NCBI GenBank assembly: GCA_902806595.1
Contig: CADCXC010000009.1
Span: 930,001-994,000, forward strand
Direction: 5' to 3'
From: Pyrenopolyporus hunteri
Taxonomy: Eukaryota; Ascomycota; Sordariomycetes; Xylariales; Hypoxylaceae
DNA: 64,000 bases
Below the pieces are notes generated by a model. It searched no databases, was not told the origin of the DNA, and worked only from the letters and a program-made list of their open reading frames with translations. Position 1 is the first letter of the stretch; each line of letters starts with the position of its first letter. Made by a program: the position numbers and the translations under genes. Shown in pieces: positions 46,458 to 57,418 of this stretch.

Positions 46458-47238
46458 ATGACGGCCACTTCCGCAACTACAAAATCCAACCCGAATTCCC
46501 AGTCCAATACCGCCAAAGTGTCTCCCCCAATCCTCCTCTCGCGCACCGTCTCGTACGACGCCAGTACGAATCCTCCGAGACGGACGAATACGTACCTCGA
46601 CATGGACGATTCCAAGTCCGCTAGGAGGCGGAGGTCCAGCAGTATCCTTCAGATCTATCAGGAGCCTCAGGAACCAATAGAGCAGCTAAACGACCAGTCC
46701 ACTCTCCCAAATCTCAATGCGAACTGGGTCAACGCTAAAGGTATGTCGAGATGCTGCAGGGGGGATACGTTCTAGGCTTTTAGCTCCCCCCAGTCTCTCT
46801 GGTATGAGAAATGTCCAAGCTAATAGGGGAACACCGACAGGGGCGTGGACCATCCACATTGTTCTTATCGTTGCGCTCAAGATTCTATGGGATGTGATAC
46901 CCGGCGTCTCCCAGGAGACTTCTTGGACCTTGACCAATATATCGTACATGTTCGGCTCTTACATTATGTTCCACTACGTCCGTGGCGTTCCCTTCGACTT
47001 CAACAGTGGCGCCTACGATAATTTAAATATGTGGGAACAAATAGACGACGGCGCACAATATACCCCGGCCAAGAAATTCCTCCTCAGCGTTCCCATTGTG
47101 CTCTTCCTCCTGAGTACGCACTATACCCATTACGACCTCACATATTTCACCATCAACTTTCTAGCCGTGCTAGCAGTAGTCATACCGAAACTACCCTTCG
47201 TGCGTTCCCAGAAACACATCCAAGTCACCTTCGAATAG
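46458..47238 (+). CDS. ORM-family regulator of serine palmitoyltransferase
   Basis: ER membrane protein that holds serine palmitoyltransferase in check as part of the SPOTS complex, setting sphingolipid synthesis. Two exons: 46458-46740 and 46841-47238. The 100-nt intron 46741-46840 (GTATGT...CAG) joins NLNANWVNAKG to AWTIHIVLIVALKILWDVIPG, the most conserved block of the family. The product is 226 aa. A Ser/Thr-rich N-terminus contains RRRRSSSI (about residues 51-58), like the phosphorylated N-termini of yeast Orm1/2. Four hydrophobic segments follow, with SYIMFHYVRGVPFDFNSGAYDNLNMWEQID and THYTHYDLTYFTINF as family marks. Confidence 0.95.
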
Positions 47239-48108
47239 AGTTACTGACGCGTGATTTTCGCAGAGTCACCGCATGAGAGTAGGCTTGTTTTCCGGCGTAC
47301 CGGAAGACTGAAGACCGATGGTACCAAGCGTATTTCGTCCTGGCGTCCAAGAGAGGTCGCGGGTTTCACTAGGGGGCAGCGAATCAACGAGAAGGCAATA
47401 AATAAAAGGGGCAAGGGGGCAATAACCAAACTAAACATTCGGCCATAGGAAACAAAGTCAGGAAAAAGTGCCTTATTTCAGAACCGTGTATACCGCTCCG
47501 ATATTCCGATGTCCCTTCCCTAGCCGAGTTCTCTGATTATTCTCAGCACTGAAGCAACACCGTTGACCTTACCCATGCTCTTATCAATAGTGCAGATATC
47601 GTCGCTGTAGGGTTAGGCATATCTCGGAGCTCGTGGTCCCACGGACAGAATCTATGTCATAATCTGCTCTGGTCTGAGGCAGAAGCTATCGACTCTTATC
47701 TGGTTACCAACGCGGTTATGCCTGGAGACTTAGAATTCGATGTGCAAACTCAAGTGAGGTCACGCCGTATTGCTAAATTTCAGAATGCTCTACACGAGAC
47801 TCGAACAACGCGATCTGAGTTCGTTAGCTCTATATCGTTTCATAGTTTCGTGCATCTAACCCGGGCACCCGTCCGTGCAACTGCTTCAGGGCTGCCTCAA
47901 CTATTCTACGCCGAAGTGACGCGGCTGCTTGTTTATACTCTTAAGAGCCAACCCAGGGCAGTATAATTACAGCCCCAGTAACGAGGTATTAAAACCCGAA
48001 CCTCCACGGCCAGTTCCTTTTGTTTCATTTTCGTCGTCTACTATATTTCATAAACTAGGACTTTCAGCCACGCCGCGGTTGTTGTGAAGGCGTCAATTGC
48101 CATCAAGG
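47239..48108. other. Intergenic; an open stretch without ATG
   Basis: From 47553 to 47966 one plus-strand frame is open for about 138 codons but has no ATG until 47718. It gives text such as NSADIVAVGLGISRSSWSHG, which is not assignable. It could be a decayed exon or chance. Nothing else is seen. Confidence 0.35.
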
Positions 48109-48591
48109 ATGAAGGTCTCAATCGCCACTAGTATAGCCGCCATCTTCGTCGGCCTAGTATGGGCTATACCCCGCCCGAAGGATAGCGATATCATCGCCAA
48201 CAGTTTAGAGGGGAATTCTTTCCCCCTGCCCACTTCACAGCAGCTATTCCCTCTTCTATGGCCACACCCTATATCTCTCAGGTGGGTACGTCCCACGGAC
48301 AAATCTCCGTCCCAGGATGAGGACGAGGGACAGCGGCCAGACCTGCCCAGCATGCTTGATCGGGAAGCACCTAATCGCCCACAATCCGGCAAACATGTAC
48401 GGGCCGCGAAAGATCAACTCTCCAAGGAATCAACGCCCGATCATACGAAGTTGGATCCTGACCGACCCTTTCTCATGATCCCCGTCTTAATTCCATATGG
48501 CGACAATAGCGCAACCCCCGTTAGGGGATCAGCAACTGCCACGCTTGCGTTTATCATCGCTTTGGCAGCCGCTATGATGCTGCTGCAATAA
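48109..48591 (+). CDS. Small secreted protein with signal peptide and GPI-like C-terminus
   Basis: 160 aa from ATG 48109. The N-terminus MKVSIATSIAAIFVGLVWAIPRP is a clear signal peptide with likely cleavage after Ala-19 (VWA). The body is hydrophilic, with charged and Pro-rich stretches and no cysteines. The C-terminus SATATLAFIIALAAAMMLLQ is a hydrophobic tail directly at the end, preceded by small residues (NSATPVRGSA), which fits a GPI-anchor signal. The likely location is the cell wall or plasma membrane. No family is recognised. A start at the TTG four codons earlier is rejected in favour of the ATG. Confidence 0.65.
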   Translation: MKVSIATSIAAIFVGLVWAIPRPKDSDIIANSLEGNSFPLPTSQQLFPLLWPHPISLRWVRPTDKSPSQDEDEGQRPDLPSMLDREAPNRPQSGKHVRAAKDQLSKESTPDHTKLDPDRPFLMIPVLIPYGDNSATPVRGSATATLAFIIALAAAMMLLQ

Positions 48592-49856
48592 TACGGGATG
48601 GGAGGAGGCGGGGTTTATAGTCTCCCCCACGGCAGCGCCACTACAGGCACTATTCTCCCCCTCTCTTCAAAGTTGCTCCTTTAAGATCCACTACGCTCGA
48701 AACTTCAGCAGCTTCAACGATCGACACCGGATGCTTCCGACCAAGGTTGCGAATAGAGACAGCAGTCGGAGCACTATCGGATCTCGTTTCTTCGGTGATG
48801 CCTGAGTTTAGAGTGTTACTCGGTACGTGGGTGGACGAGGTTAAAGGGTGCGTAAGCACTAACGTCTAGCATAGTATAGAACGTTTCATTAACCAATTGC
48901 GCAGATCCCACAGGTGAAGTCGCATGTAACACATCTTCGGTGTGCTTACCAACATTCGTGTAAATTTGGTTGAGGCTTCTCGGATCTCCGAGCCTGCGAG
49001 CGCCGCTTCGGTGGGCACCGTACTACGTTCTTTACAATGGGGAATGGGTTCAGGTATACGGTTGCGTTTAGGGTTCAACTTTGCGTTGAAGAAAAAGACG
49101 CTGGATGAATTACATTCCATATTCGATAACAAGCCCTACAAGATCACTAATTTATAAATATTCAAACACCAATTCCCAGCAAACTGGCAAAATACGTGGT
49201 GTGATAATTGGTCCAACGCGGCTTTCCACGCCAAGTTCGGAGATAACTAATCGAATCTTATCAGATCCGGACGCGCACGTTGTGTCTCGAAGGTCGGGTT
49301 TGATCCGTCGGGCTCGCCCAACACGATTGGCCAGGCCCTTTCGGCTCCAGAATCGGTGCCTTGTAAGGCAAGACCTTCCTCCGGCTTGCGTGCCTAAACA
49401 GGTATCCAACGTTTTAGTCGTTAGGGTTGTAACATGCGTGGAAGGTGACAAGGAGCCATGCTAGCGGGGGGTGACGCCATAGGACTATTCGGAAATCGAG
49501 CTTATTTGCTCGATGTGTTTAACCTAGGCAGGTAGCGGCTTCCTTTCCAACGCTTGCCCGTATTGACGTTTCCCTCCTCGATTCTGACAATCAAATGCTG
49601 TTAACAAACCACCCCATCCTTTTTTTCTTCTCCTTCTCCTTTTCTCCTTTTCTCTTCATCTATAAACTAGAAGTCTCCTGCCAGCTTCAAAGCCACTCAA
49701 CCTCTCTTTGTCTACCCATCATTACTTTCGAGTAAGCTAGCATTCTCCATCACATATCCATCTTGCTTGGTCGATTGCCTTCATTGGATGAATTATCAGC
49801 TTCCTACTCTCGTCAAACATCAACTACAGCACCATTAAACCAACAAACCGGACACA
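48592..49856. other. Intergenic before the O-methyltransferase
   Basis: 1.27 kb. Open frames of 70-120 codons on both strands between 48650 and 49464 overlap each other and look random or decayed. The last 250 bp form the promoter and leader of the methyltransferase, with a CT-rich tract listed separately. Confidence 0.4.
49611..49661 (+). promoter_or_regulatory. CT-rich promoter tract
   Basis: A long pyrimidine run (ttttttcttctccttctcc and similar) lies about 200-250 bp before the methyltransferase ATG. Such CT boxes commonly precede transcription starts in filamentous fungi. The assignment is by position and composition only. Confidence 0.4.
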
Positions 49857-50944
49857 ATGAAGGAGGCAGCTACCCGTCTCTACGCCACCGAGAAGCTGGG
49901 AGAACGCGTCACCCAATACTCCGAGTCGGTCTCTCTCAGTCTCCCTCAGCCTCTCAAGGATTATCATGCTCGAATCTATGAGGAGCGCAGTGACTCCAAC
50001 TACATGATTTCCACCTTTGAGTCTCAAGCTCTCATCTTCCTCGCCCGATCCATCGGCGCTAAACGAGGTACGTTTGTTACTCTCCCCGCTCCCTAAGCTC
50101 TCCCCTCCCCCCTACTATAAACATATAGCCCACTAAAAGCTCCCGCCGATTTCAAATATCGCTAACAAGTTTCAGTTCTCGAGATTGGTGTTTACGTTGG
50201 ATACTCGGCTAGTAAGTAATATCGGGGGTTATTTACCGCTTTTTAGCCTGTCTCGGGAGTTACCTACCCAGCTAGTTCCCCTCGGCCGTGCTTGTTGGGA
50301 GGCTACCTCTTCTGAGATATACCTCAATAACCTAGTTCCCAGAAATAAGAATCGCTAATTTTATTGTTATAGTGGTCTGGAGCTACGCTACCGGACCTCA
50401 GGGCAAGGTTACAGGCCTCGAGTACAGCGCAGAATACGCCCAGTTAGCAGAGAAAGTCTGGAAGGAACAAGGCTACAACAACATCGAGGTGCACGTCGGC
50501 AACGCTGCGGAAACGTAAGCGAATGTCCTTCTTTCCCTCTTTCTACTTTTTTATTATACAGTTAATTCTCTAACTTCCAATAACAACAGTCTTCCAAAGC
50601 TCGCCAACCCAAGCGAGTCCTATGATATAGTGTTCATCGATGCGGACAAGACCGGCTACCCCGGCTACCTACGTCAGATCTTGGAGATGTCGGCCCCGGG
50701 AGCCAAGAACCGACTCCTCCGGCCCGGCGGCATCATCGTGGCGGACAACACGCTCCGCCGCGGCCTAGTCGCCGATTCCAGCTCTGACAACCCCTGGAGG
50801 GGCTCCGATTATGATGCCGGTGTAGAGGGCCGCTTAGTCGCTAGTATCCGCGAGTATAATTCCTTAGCGGCTGAGAATGACCGTCTGGAGTCGTTTTTGC
50901 TTCCGCTCTGGGACGGCGTGCACTTGGCTAGACTGATAGACTAG
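49857..50944 (+). CDS. SAM-dependent O-methyltransferase, cation-dependent class (caffeoyl-CoA OMT-like)
   Basis: Four exons: 49857-50067, 50176-50211 (36 nt), 50373-50514 and 50590-50944. Introns 50068-50175, 50212-50372 and 50515-50589 are GT...AG and keep frame. The product is 247 aa, the usual size. Motif I VLEIGVYVGYSA (about 71-82) binds SAM. GLEYSAEYAQLA supplies the acidic residue that holds the SAM ribose. VFIDADK (Asp147 and Asp149) and VADNTL (Asp182, Asn183) are the divalent-metal site that activates a catechol-type hydroxyl. The N-terminus has the SNYMISTFESQALIFLARSIGAKR helix that precedes the Rossmann fold. The substrate is unknown; fungal relatives act on small phenolic compounds. 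The tiny second exon carries motif I and would be missed easily. Confidence 0.93.
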
Positions 50945-53449
50945 ATGGGGACGTATTCTAATCTTACTTGCTCAGAACAACCGTAAGCCCGCTTGGTTCT
51001 CAGGACGGAAGTCGGCATAGATACCTAGATCAAAGACCTAGGATCTAGGACTTCGGGACGATTCTTCGGAACGCTTGTCAAAATACAATGAATCAGCAAG
51101 TACAAGATGAAGGCGATAGATTGTATGAGCCCCTTTGTAGAGATTAAATAACTACCTAGACGCTAAATCAACCCACCTACTAAGATTCTACATTTAGTTT
51201 TATTCATTATACTAAAATATATGTCCTCGAAAATATTGCGGTGTTTTGGTCAGGAAATTCCTTAACTGAGCCCCTTTTTCAGGGGCTTTTGTATTACCAA
51301 TCAGATGCCCCTTAATATTTTGCATAGCCTTCTTAACACATCAAAGCGGAACTTCTCACAACCCAATATCCTCACAAATTCCGCTCCTAGGTTAGGCATT
51401 TAGGTACCACCGTTGTGGGTATATCTGTGTGGAGTTCCTAATTCGAAAAGTGTAAAAACCATTTGGCATTTTGGGGTATGGAATGTTTACGTAGGTGAGT
51501 AGGTAGGTAGGTAGTTACTTGCTAAGGCAAGCTTAGTATCCGCTATAATAACTCCGTAGAATATTATGATTTGGTGTGTTAACTCCGTCACATCGGCCTC
51601 AACGGGCGTAACCTGTAAACCAAAATCACATGCTCATCTAAACCGAAAATCAGAGTTTAATTGTAAGTATAGACATGTGTATAACGGCTTTTGAGGAGGA
51701 TAATAGCCCCATGTTCGGGATTTATAGGAGTCCCACTAAACCGCCCTTTTCTCTTATAGAACGGTGAGGCGGTGCTGTTACACGGCCTCGGGTCGCTGAG
51801 AGGATACGGTAGGAGCTCCGAGAATGCAGGATACACGTAGATAGGAGTACGGCTGGGATATGCCACGTGCAAAGTTTGGATTTGTGGTTCTAGATTCAAT
51901 AGAGATATTACTAGTCGACTTCAACACCGCGTTTCATGGAATCCGATATCTGATAATGTTGTTGATGTATGAGCGCCCGCCGTGTCGGAGGCGTCGATAG
52001 GAGAATATCACTTTTCGCCATGGTTACCGAATTTCGGGGCCCGGTGAGCCCGGGAGTCGGCGTTAGCTTAAAGTCGATATATGATTGTGCTAATAGGGGA
52101 GTATTTACTCAGGTAACAGAGCTGGTTTCTGGAGGCTGAGGTTATAGTATAGGGGGTGGCACGACAGCTTAACCTGTAGAGTTAATGAGGACGGAGGGAC
52201 GTACATTTCTCATATGTCCACAGCATGACTAGGGTTATTGGCTATTTGCCTAATGTCATGACTCTGGAAAAAAATATCTCCTAGGTAATCTAAAATCTCC
52301 AGATACTATAGTCTATCAAATACCCATGCCGCTGCTATCACTGCTGTAGTTATCGTATATGCCTTCTCGATCGATTAGTTGTTGGTAGTTAGCGCTTGCT
52401 AGTGCTTCTTGATTACCGCTTTTTATTCCCAGTCTCTATTCTGATTTTGGACCCCATCTACAAGGGGTGCAGTCAAGGCACTGCTTACCCGCCAAGAGCT
52501 AAGCCAGCTACAAGCAACTCGACAAGGCCTTGAATACGATAATGGGCGCGGTAAGTATAATTGATAAACATGCGTAGGTATTAATATTAGTTCTATTAAT
52601 CCTTAGATGCCAGTTCATTTTTGCCTATCACGAAAATATTAGCCTTGTTGAAGACAGGCGCTAGTCTTTCGGTAGTTCGATATAGGACCAGATCGAACGA
52701 TCTCACGGCCTGTGCTCAGTTAGTAAACAATACGTTAAAGACGCCATCCTTTATACCTAAACTCTTACATAAATATATAGATGTTGGTTAGGACAAATTG
52801 GTATCATTTAGCGCCCTGTATATATTCTGCCTTGACCCGCTACAGAACTATCCGTCTTCATGCGTTAAACAAGCCTCGTTGTAAGGGGGAGTTTCAAGGC
52901 ACTTCATCCCAAACTAAACAAATTGCTGGTTACGGCGATAATCGCGTTCGCATGTGTAAGGTGCGCCGTGTGCATGGTCGACAAGGCACAACTCGTACAA
53001 TACCCCCATATGACAACTACCTAAATCCGATAGAGCTTTCATAAACAGGCCCGAGTCAATAGTTCGTGGCCTTACCATCGTACATAAGATGCCAATCAAT
53101 CCTTCGGCTCCAGTATTACCATGGGGAGACTAGGGTTAGGGGCAAGGCAAGGCATGATCGTCGACTGCGCCTCATCTGTACGGTTACTGATACATGATAG
53201 ACTGTGCCGCAAAACTGGAAATATGTTGGAAGGTTGGTCCGCAATTTAATTTTACGGCCGCCCTAATAAAGCTTGAACTTGCTTAAACGTCGCCTTTCGT
53301 TTCAGGCATGCACTCAATAGTCCGGAATGCAAACCAAGGCCTAGACACTCTAGTTCCTTGAAATACCTGTAACTTCCCCGTTCGTCACCGAGTCGTAGGC
53401 GAAAGAAGGAAGTGAAGAAAGAGTCTGGCCCTGTCCGTGCGTGAGCGAA
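50945..53449. other. Intergenic without recognisable gene
   Basis: 2.5 kb. An aggtaggtaggtag tract lies near 51497-51512 and a stem-loop followed by T4 at 51269-51290 (agcccc...ggggct). Small open frames such as 52781-53044 have no family look. The right end is the promoter region of the next gene. Confidence 0.45.
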
Positions 53450-54436
53450 ATGGCCATCGTCCCCAAACCCCCAAAAATCGAAGGCCCTCACCTCACGCCG
53501 GGCGGCGGTTCTTTGCCAGGCGAGATACACCCAATACCGCAACCGAAACTCGGGGACGACCCCTGGGACCCGGACTCGGGCGGGCCGCCCAGGACCAAGA
53601 CCGACGAGCCGGAACCGCTCCGAACAGCGGACAGCGGCGGCGATGTCAAATCGCCGCCTTCCGCCACCGCCGCCGACGCGCACGTAACCCCAAGCTTCTC
53701 CTCGAACCCGTACGCCGGCCCTGCCACCACACCAACGGTCGCCGCGAGCACGCAGTCGAACGCCGCGGCCGCGAGTTCGCAGGTGATCCCCGTCTGGGCG
53801 ATACCGCTCATCGTCATCGCGGCGGTCATGTGCCTGACGTTCGTGGCCTCGCTGGCGATCTTCTGCTCGCGGGAGCGGCAGCGCAAGTACGAGCGGAGGG
53901 GGGCCAAGGAGCCGAGCTACGGGCGGGCCGTGGGGCGGGCGCTGTCCGCGGCCACGGGCCTGTTCATCCCGCTGTGGATCGCGAAGCGGTGCAGCGGCTC
54001 CCGCGAGAAGGAGAAGGAGCGGCTGCGCGAGGAGCGCAGCCGCGCGTACTTCGACCAGGCCACGGCGTACGACAAGCTGCAGCAGCAGTACCCCGAGTTC
54101 AAGCGCGAGGAGAGGGACCGCGCCAAGGCGTACCCGGCGCCTGCGGCCCAGGACACGGCTCTCTCGCCGGCTCCGTTGGAGAGGAGGGGCTCTACGGTTT
54201 CCTCGCTTTCGTCTGCTTCGGTCAGAAGTGCGGGGCGGTACGAGAGGTTGGATGTGGTGCCCTCGCCTGTGTCGGAGGAGGCGCCGTATGCTTGGGAAAC
54301 GCAGGATACGTCGGGAGGAGCCAGATTTAATAATTCGGAAGGCCGACACGCGGGTACGGGACCAAGGGGGGTGAATAGCTTGGAGATCCCCCAAGTCGGT
54401 CCAGGCCGTAGACAGGGGAACAGAGGGCCGGGCTAG
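53450..54436 (+). CDS. Single-pass membrane protein of unknown function
   Basis: 328 aa from ATG 53450; an in-frame GTG three codons earlier is not preferred. The N-terminal 110 residues are Pro/Gly/Ser/Thr-rich and probably disordered. One strong membrane segment lies at about 113-139 (VIPVWAIPLIVIAAVMCLTF onward) and is followed by a basic stretch CSRERQRKYERRG, which argues for a cytosolic C-terminal half by the positive-inside rule. A second weaker hydrophobic segment (LSAATGLFIPLWIAKR) follows at about 160-175. The rest contains a charged helix rich in Glu/Arg/Lys (SREKEKERLREERSRAY) and Ser-rich linkers. High GC and a long clean frame support a gene. I do not recognise the family. Confidence 0.65.
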   Translation: MAIVPKPPKIEGPHLTPGGGSLPGEIHPIPQPKLGDDPWDPDSGGPPRTKTDEPEPLRTADSGGDVKSPPSATAADAHVTPSFSSNPYAGPATTPTVAASTQSNAAAASSQVIPVWAIPLIVIAAVMCLTFVASLAIFCSRERQRKYERRGAKEPSYGRAVGRALSAATGLFIPLWIAKRCSGSREKEKERLREERSRAYFDQATAYDKLQQQYPEFKREERDRAKAYPAPAAQDTALSPAPLERRGSTVSSLSSASVRSAGRYERLDVVPSPVSEEAPYAWETQDTSGGARFNNSEGRHAGTGPRGVNSLEIPQVGPGRRQGNRGPG

Positions 54437-55989
54437 GAAATTCCGACTGTATTGGGTGACGGACAAAATCTAGTTCTAATAGCAGAGATACCCTATATAC
54501 CCAGATATTCAGAATCACCTTAGAGGGCCAGGTAGCCCAAGGCCTCGCTGGGAGATTCGAGGCTTCCGAGACCCGCCAGTCAGGGCAGGCCACAATTTGG
54601 AATATCACTACGTCCCGCCGACGTCAAATACGGCAGTCGCGAATCGACGGGAATGGTTTGATACGCATGAAAAAGCCAAGGATATACCCTAGATATGAGA
54701 TCTAAGAGGAAGAGAGCATGTCCAGGATTTTACCCGGGTATCTAAGAAACTTGCGTTAGGCTTATTTGGAGAATTAACTAGAAAAGGGGCTAAACTTGGA
54801 TATGCAGCAGAACTCGCTGGGCATAGGGGGAAAATAATGTGGAAATAGTGTGTAGATATACGAGCGTTAGTTGAGGACAAGATATATAAGATTACATCCT
54901 GGTCAGATGTGGTTATATTTAAATCATTTTAACGTATAGAATTCCCCTTCAAGGGCAATGAATGTAGCTGTCGCTCACGGGTTTGGACCCGAAATATTCT
55001 TGGACTAATACTGTCGAACTGAGATTGCTTGGAGTACCCTTTTCCCTCTTAGTTAAATTCTCGTATACGTTCTCAAGCCTCTGGGGGAGAAACTTATCCA
55101 GCTCAGCTGGTAGTAGAGCATTGGAACTGAAGTACAATAGAAACCTCCCTCAAGCTCCCTCATGTGCTGGGTACCTGTCTGGACTGTGGGTTACTTTAAT
55201 TGCGATATTTAGTGCCTTATATATGTGATATTCTTTCCGCACCCGTTTAGAGTGAGTGTTATCTAGTAACTACTAGTACTAAGCATATGACTATTATGTG
55301 AATGACATATAACAAGATAATTAACTATGTGCGAAATTAGACACATAACCAAATGATAGTAGTACTACTATAGATAATTCATTACGGGCGTATGTGAGTT
55401 TAAGTACGAAGCTATATTTATCTTAATACGCCTCTCCTTGCGTGGACTTTCGGGGATTGGACATTTCGTACACATATTGAGAAGCTGGAGTATATTCGTC
55501 TGTACAAATTGTTCCCGTACTGGAGAGTAGATGTTAATAAATATCCCAGATATGAATCGTAAACAGCAATTCTTAGAGACTGGAGGACGCCTCCAGATTG
55601 TAAGTGATTCCAAAATCTTCTGGTCCGTGATCAGAATCAAATTAAGTAGGTAAGGTAGGTGGTCTGCTCCAGCGGAGGCTTGAGTAACACCTAACCATCC
55701 AGACTCGAGTGATTCAGTATTTCGTCCCGAGTCGTCATGTCTTGTCAAGAGATGGTAGCGCACCAGAAATTTCGAGATGCGATTCACTTAATCTCCCACC
55801 ATAACCTGAATCATATCGTCATTACACGCCTCATTCACGTAAGACTATTTAAAGCCGTTTCAGTGTTAATATGTTCCCCTATTACCCCTTTATCCTCAGC
55901 GCAGTCGCTCTTAGGCGTTCATCTCAACCAATCCCGTGAATGTACAAGCTAGACTAATACCATCCCCAACGAGAGCCCCCCTAGGAATA
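54437..55989. other. Intergenic without recognisable gene
   Basis: 1.55 kb, more AT-rich than the flanking genes. Several frames of 60-139 codons (for example 55368-55787 on minus) have no domain. A taggtaaggtaggtgg tract lies near 55646-55661. Confidence 0.4.
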
Positions 55990-56826
55990 ATGTCCTCAAG
56001 CCACCACTCCCGTCGACATCACACCCGCCAGCACCACCACTACCAACCCTCGCCCCCTCCCCCTCCCCCAGGCACACTCCCCCTCCCGCTCCCCTCCCCA
56101 TCCATCGGCCCTCTCATGGTCGACACCTTCCTCAGCCGCGCGCACGGCCGCTTCGAGTCGCGCACCGGGCGCTTCTGGACATCAGACGGGATCCTAGCCG
56201 GTCTGCGGGGGGAGCTCGCCGCGTGCGAGCGGGGGATCGCGAGCGTGGTGCGGCGCGAATTCGGGCTCCACCGGGGCCTCGGCGTCCCGATTGAAGCGCG
56301 TCTTGCGCCCGCCGACTTAGACGACCGCGGGGAATGGTACCGGGGCCGGGGCCGGCTGTGGCGGGAGACGCAGGCGCGCGTGCTAGTGCCGAGCGTAATC
56401 GTGCGGCTGCCGGAGACGTGGGAGCGCCGGCGGCCCGGGGGGCCGAGCGAGGCGGACAGATGGTTCCAGGAGGCGGTGCGGCGGGTCGTTGATACGCTGC
56501 GGGATGCGCGGTGGCTGGACCAGTATGATCGGGGGGTTGACTTGCGGGGGCTGCCGCTGGACCCGAGGGGGGACTTGTACCACTGCTGTTTCGAGTTTCG
56601 GGACGGGCCGGCGGATAGTTTTCATATCCTGGCGCCCTTAACGTATATCTATCTGCCAGCGGTGAATGGGGAGGGGCCGCCGGCTTTGTATGAGCGCTAT
56701 GAGAAGGACAAGCCTGGGGCGGATGCCCATTTGAGGGCCTGGCTTGCTCAATGGAATGTCATATCAGACCGTGATATGAATATGGGTCGTGCGCGGAGTC
56801 CCGCCTTTGAGGTGGAAGAGGAGTGA
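55990..56826 (+). CDS. Unrecognised GC-rich protein
   Basis: 278 aa from ATG 55990; the frame is open further up (to a GTG at 55936), but codon texture becomes coding-like after this ATG. The N-terminus is His/Arg- and then Pro-rich (HHSRRHHTRQHHHYQPSPPPPPPG). From about residue 42 the protein looks folded, with helices such as DTFLSRAHGRFESRTGRFW, DGILAGLRGELAACERGIASVV, RWFQEAVRRVVDTLRDARWLDQYD and ahead of the end LRAWLAQWNVISDRD. There is no signal peptide or membrane segment. I do not recognise the family. The region is very GC-rich compared with its flanks. Confidence 0.65.
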   Translation: MSSSHHSRRHHTRQHHHYQPSPPPPPPGTLPLPLPSPSIGPLMVDTFLSRAHGRFESRTGRFWTSDGILAGLRGELAACERGIASVVRREFGLHRGLGVPIEARLAPADLDDRGEWYRGRGRLWRETQARVLVPSVIVRLPETWERRRPGGPSEADRWFQEAVRRVVDTLRDARWLDQYDRGVDLRGLPLDPRGDLYHCCFEFRDGPADSFHILAPLTYIYLPAVNGEGPPALYERYEKDKPGADAHLRAWLAQWNVISDRDMNMGRARSPAFEVEEE

Positions 56827-57418
56827 AGGTCGGACGAGCGTTCCTCAGCGAAGATAAATCCTCGCGTTTGCTTCTGTACGTCGGGTCGTTTATACGTAAA
56901 AGGGACTAGGGATATCCGCCTAGAGCATAGGTAGTTACGAGTAACAACCGACGTAGTACTTCGATGTCATGGTGTCTATTAGGCCCGTGAATAACTTTTC
57001 CTTATTCTACAATATAGGGGGGCGGTAAATTTCCCATATCGGTTGTTAGGGAACCAATAGAAGGCGAGATGAAGATTCCGGGGTATGATGACATCAGGAG
57101 ATACCATACCTAAACCCCTAAAAAATCGCGCCCCCCCTGTGTAAATACTATGGCCAGATCGGCGGACCATTCATTCATACCCACGGCAAGACACCGGCGG
57201 CTCGAATAGACAGCCACCCCTGCGCCCCCCCTTTTTTCCCCTCCAGCCTTTAAATGTCCCCTGCCGTAAGCGGACAATTCTGATACACATTCATGACCAT
57301 GAGACGCCAACGGCACCGGCCACTGGGTATACCAATCCCTCATCCGAACATAACCCCTTTGTCTTCCCAGCAGCTAACCGCCAGCGCATCGTACCTCGTG
57401 CAGAGACAATATAGGCTC
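56827..57418. other. Convergent 3' spacer before the ubiquitin protease
   Basis: 592 bp between a plus-strand gene and the 3' end of the minus-strand protease. A C-run/T-run pair lies near 57226-57243. No gene is seen. Confidence 0.4.

Noticed and set aside
51269..51290. GC stem-loop followed by TTTT resembling a bacterial intrinsic terminator
   Set aside because: The genome is eukaryotic and no Pol III gene is found upstream, so the resemblance is taken as chance.
53252..54466. A 404-codon minus-strand frame across 53.3-54.5 kb
   Set aside because: It is Arg-rich antisense shadow text over a GC-rich plus-strand gene with a proper membrane segment.
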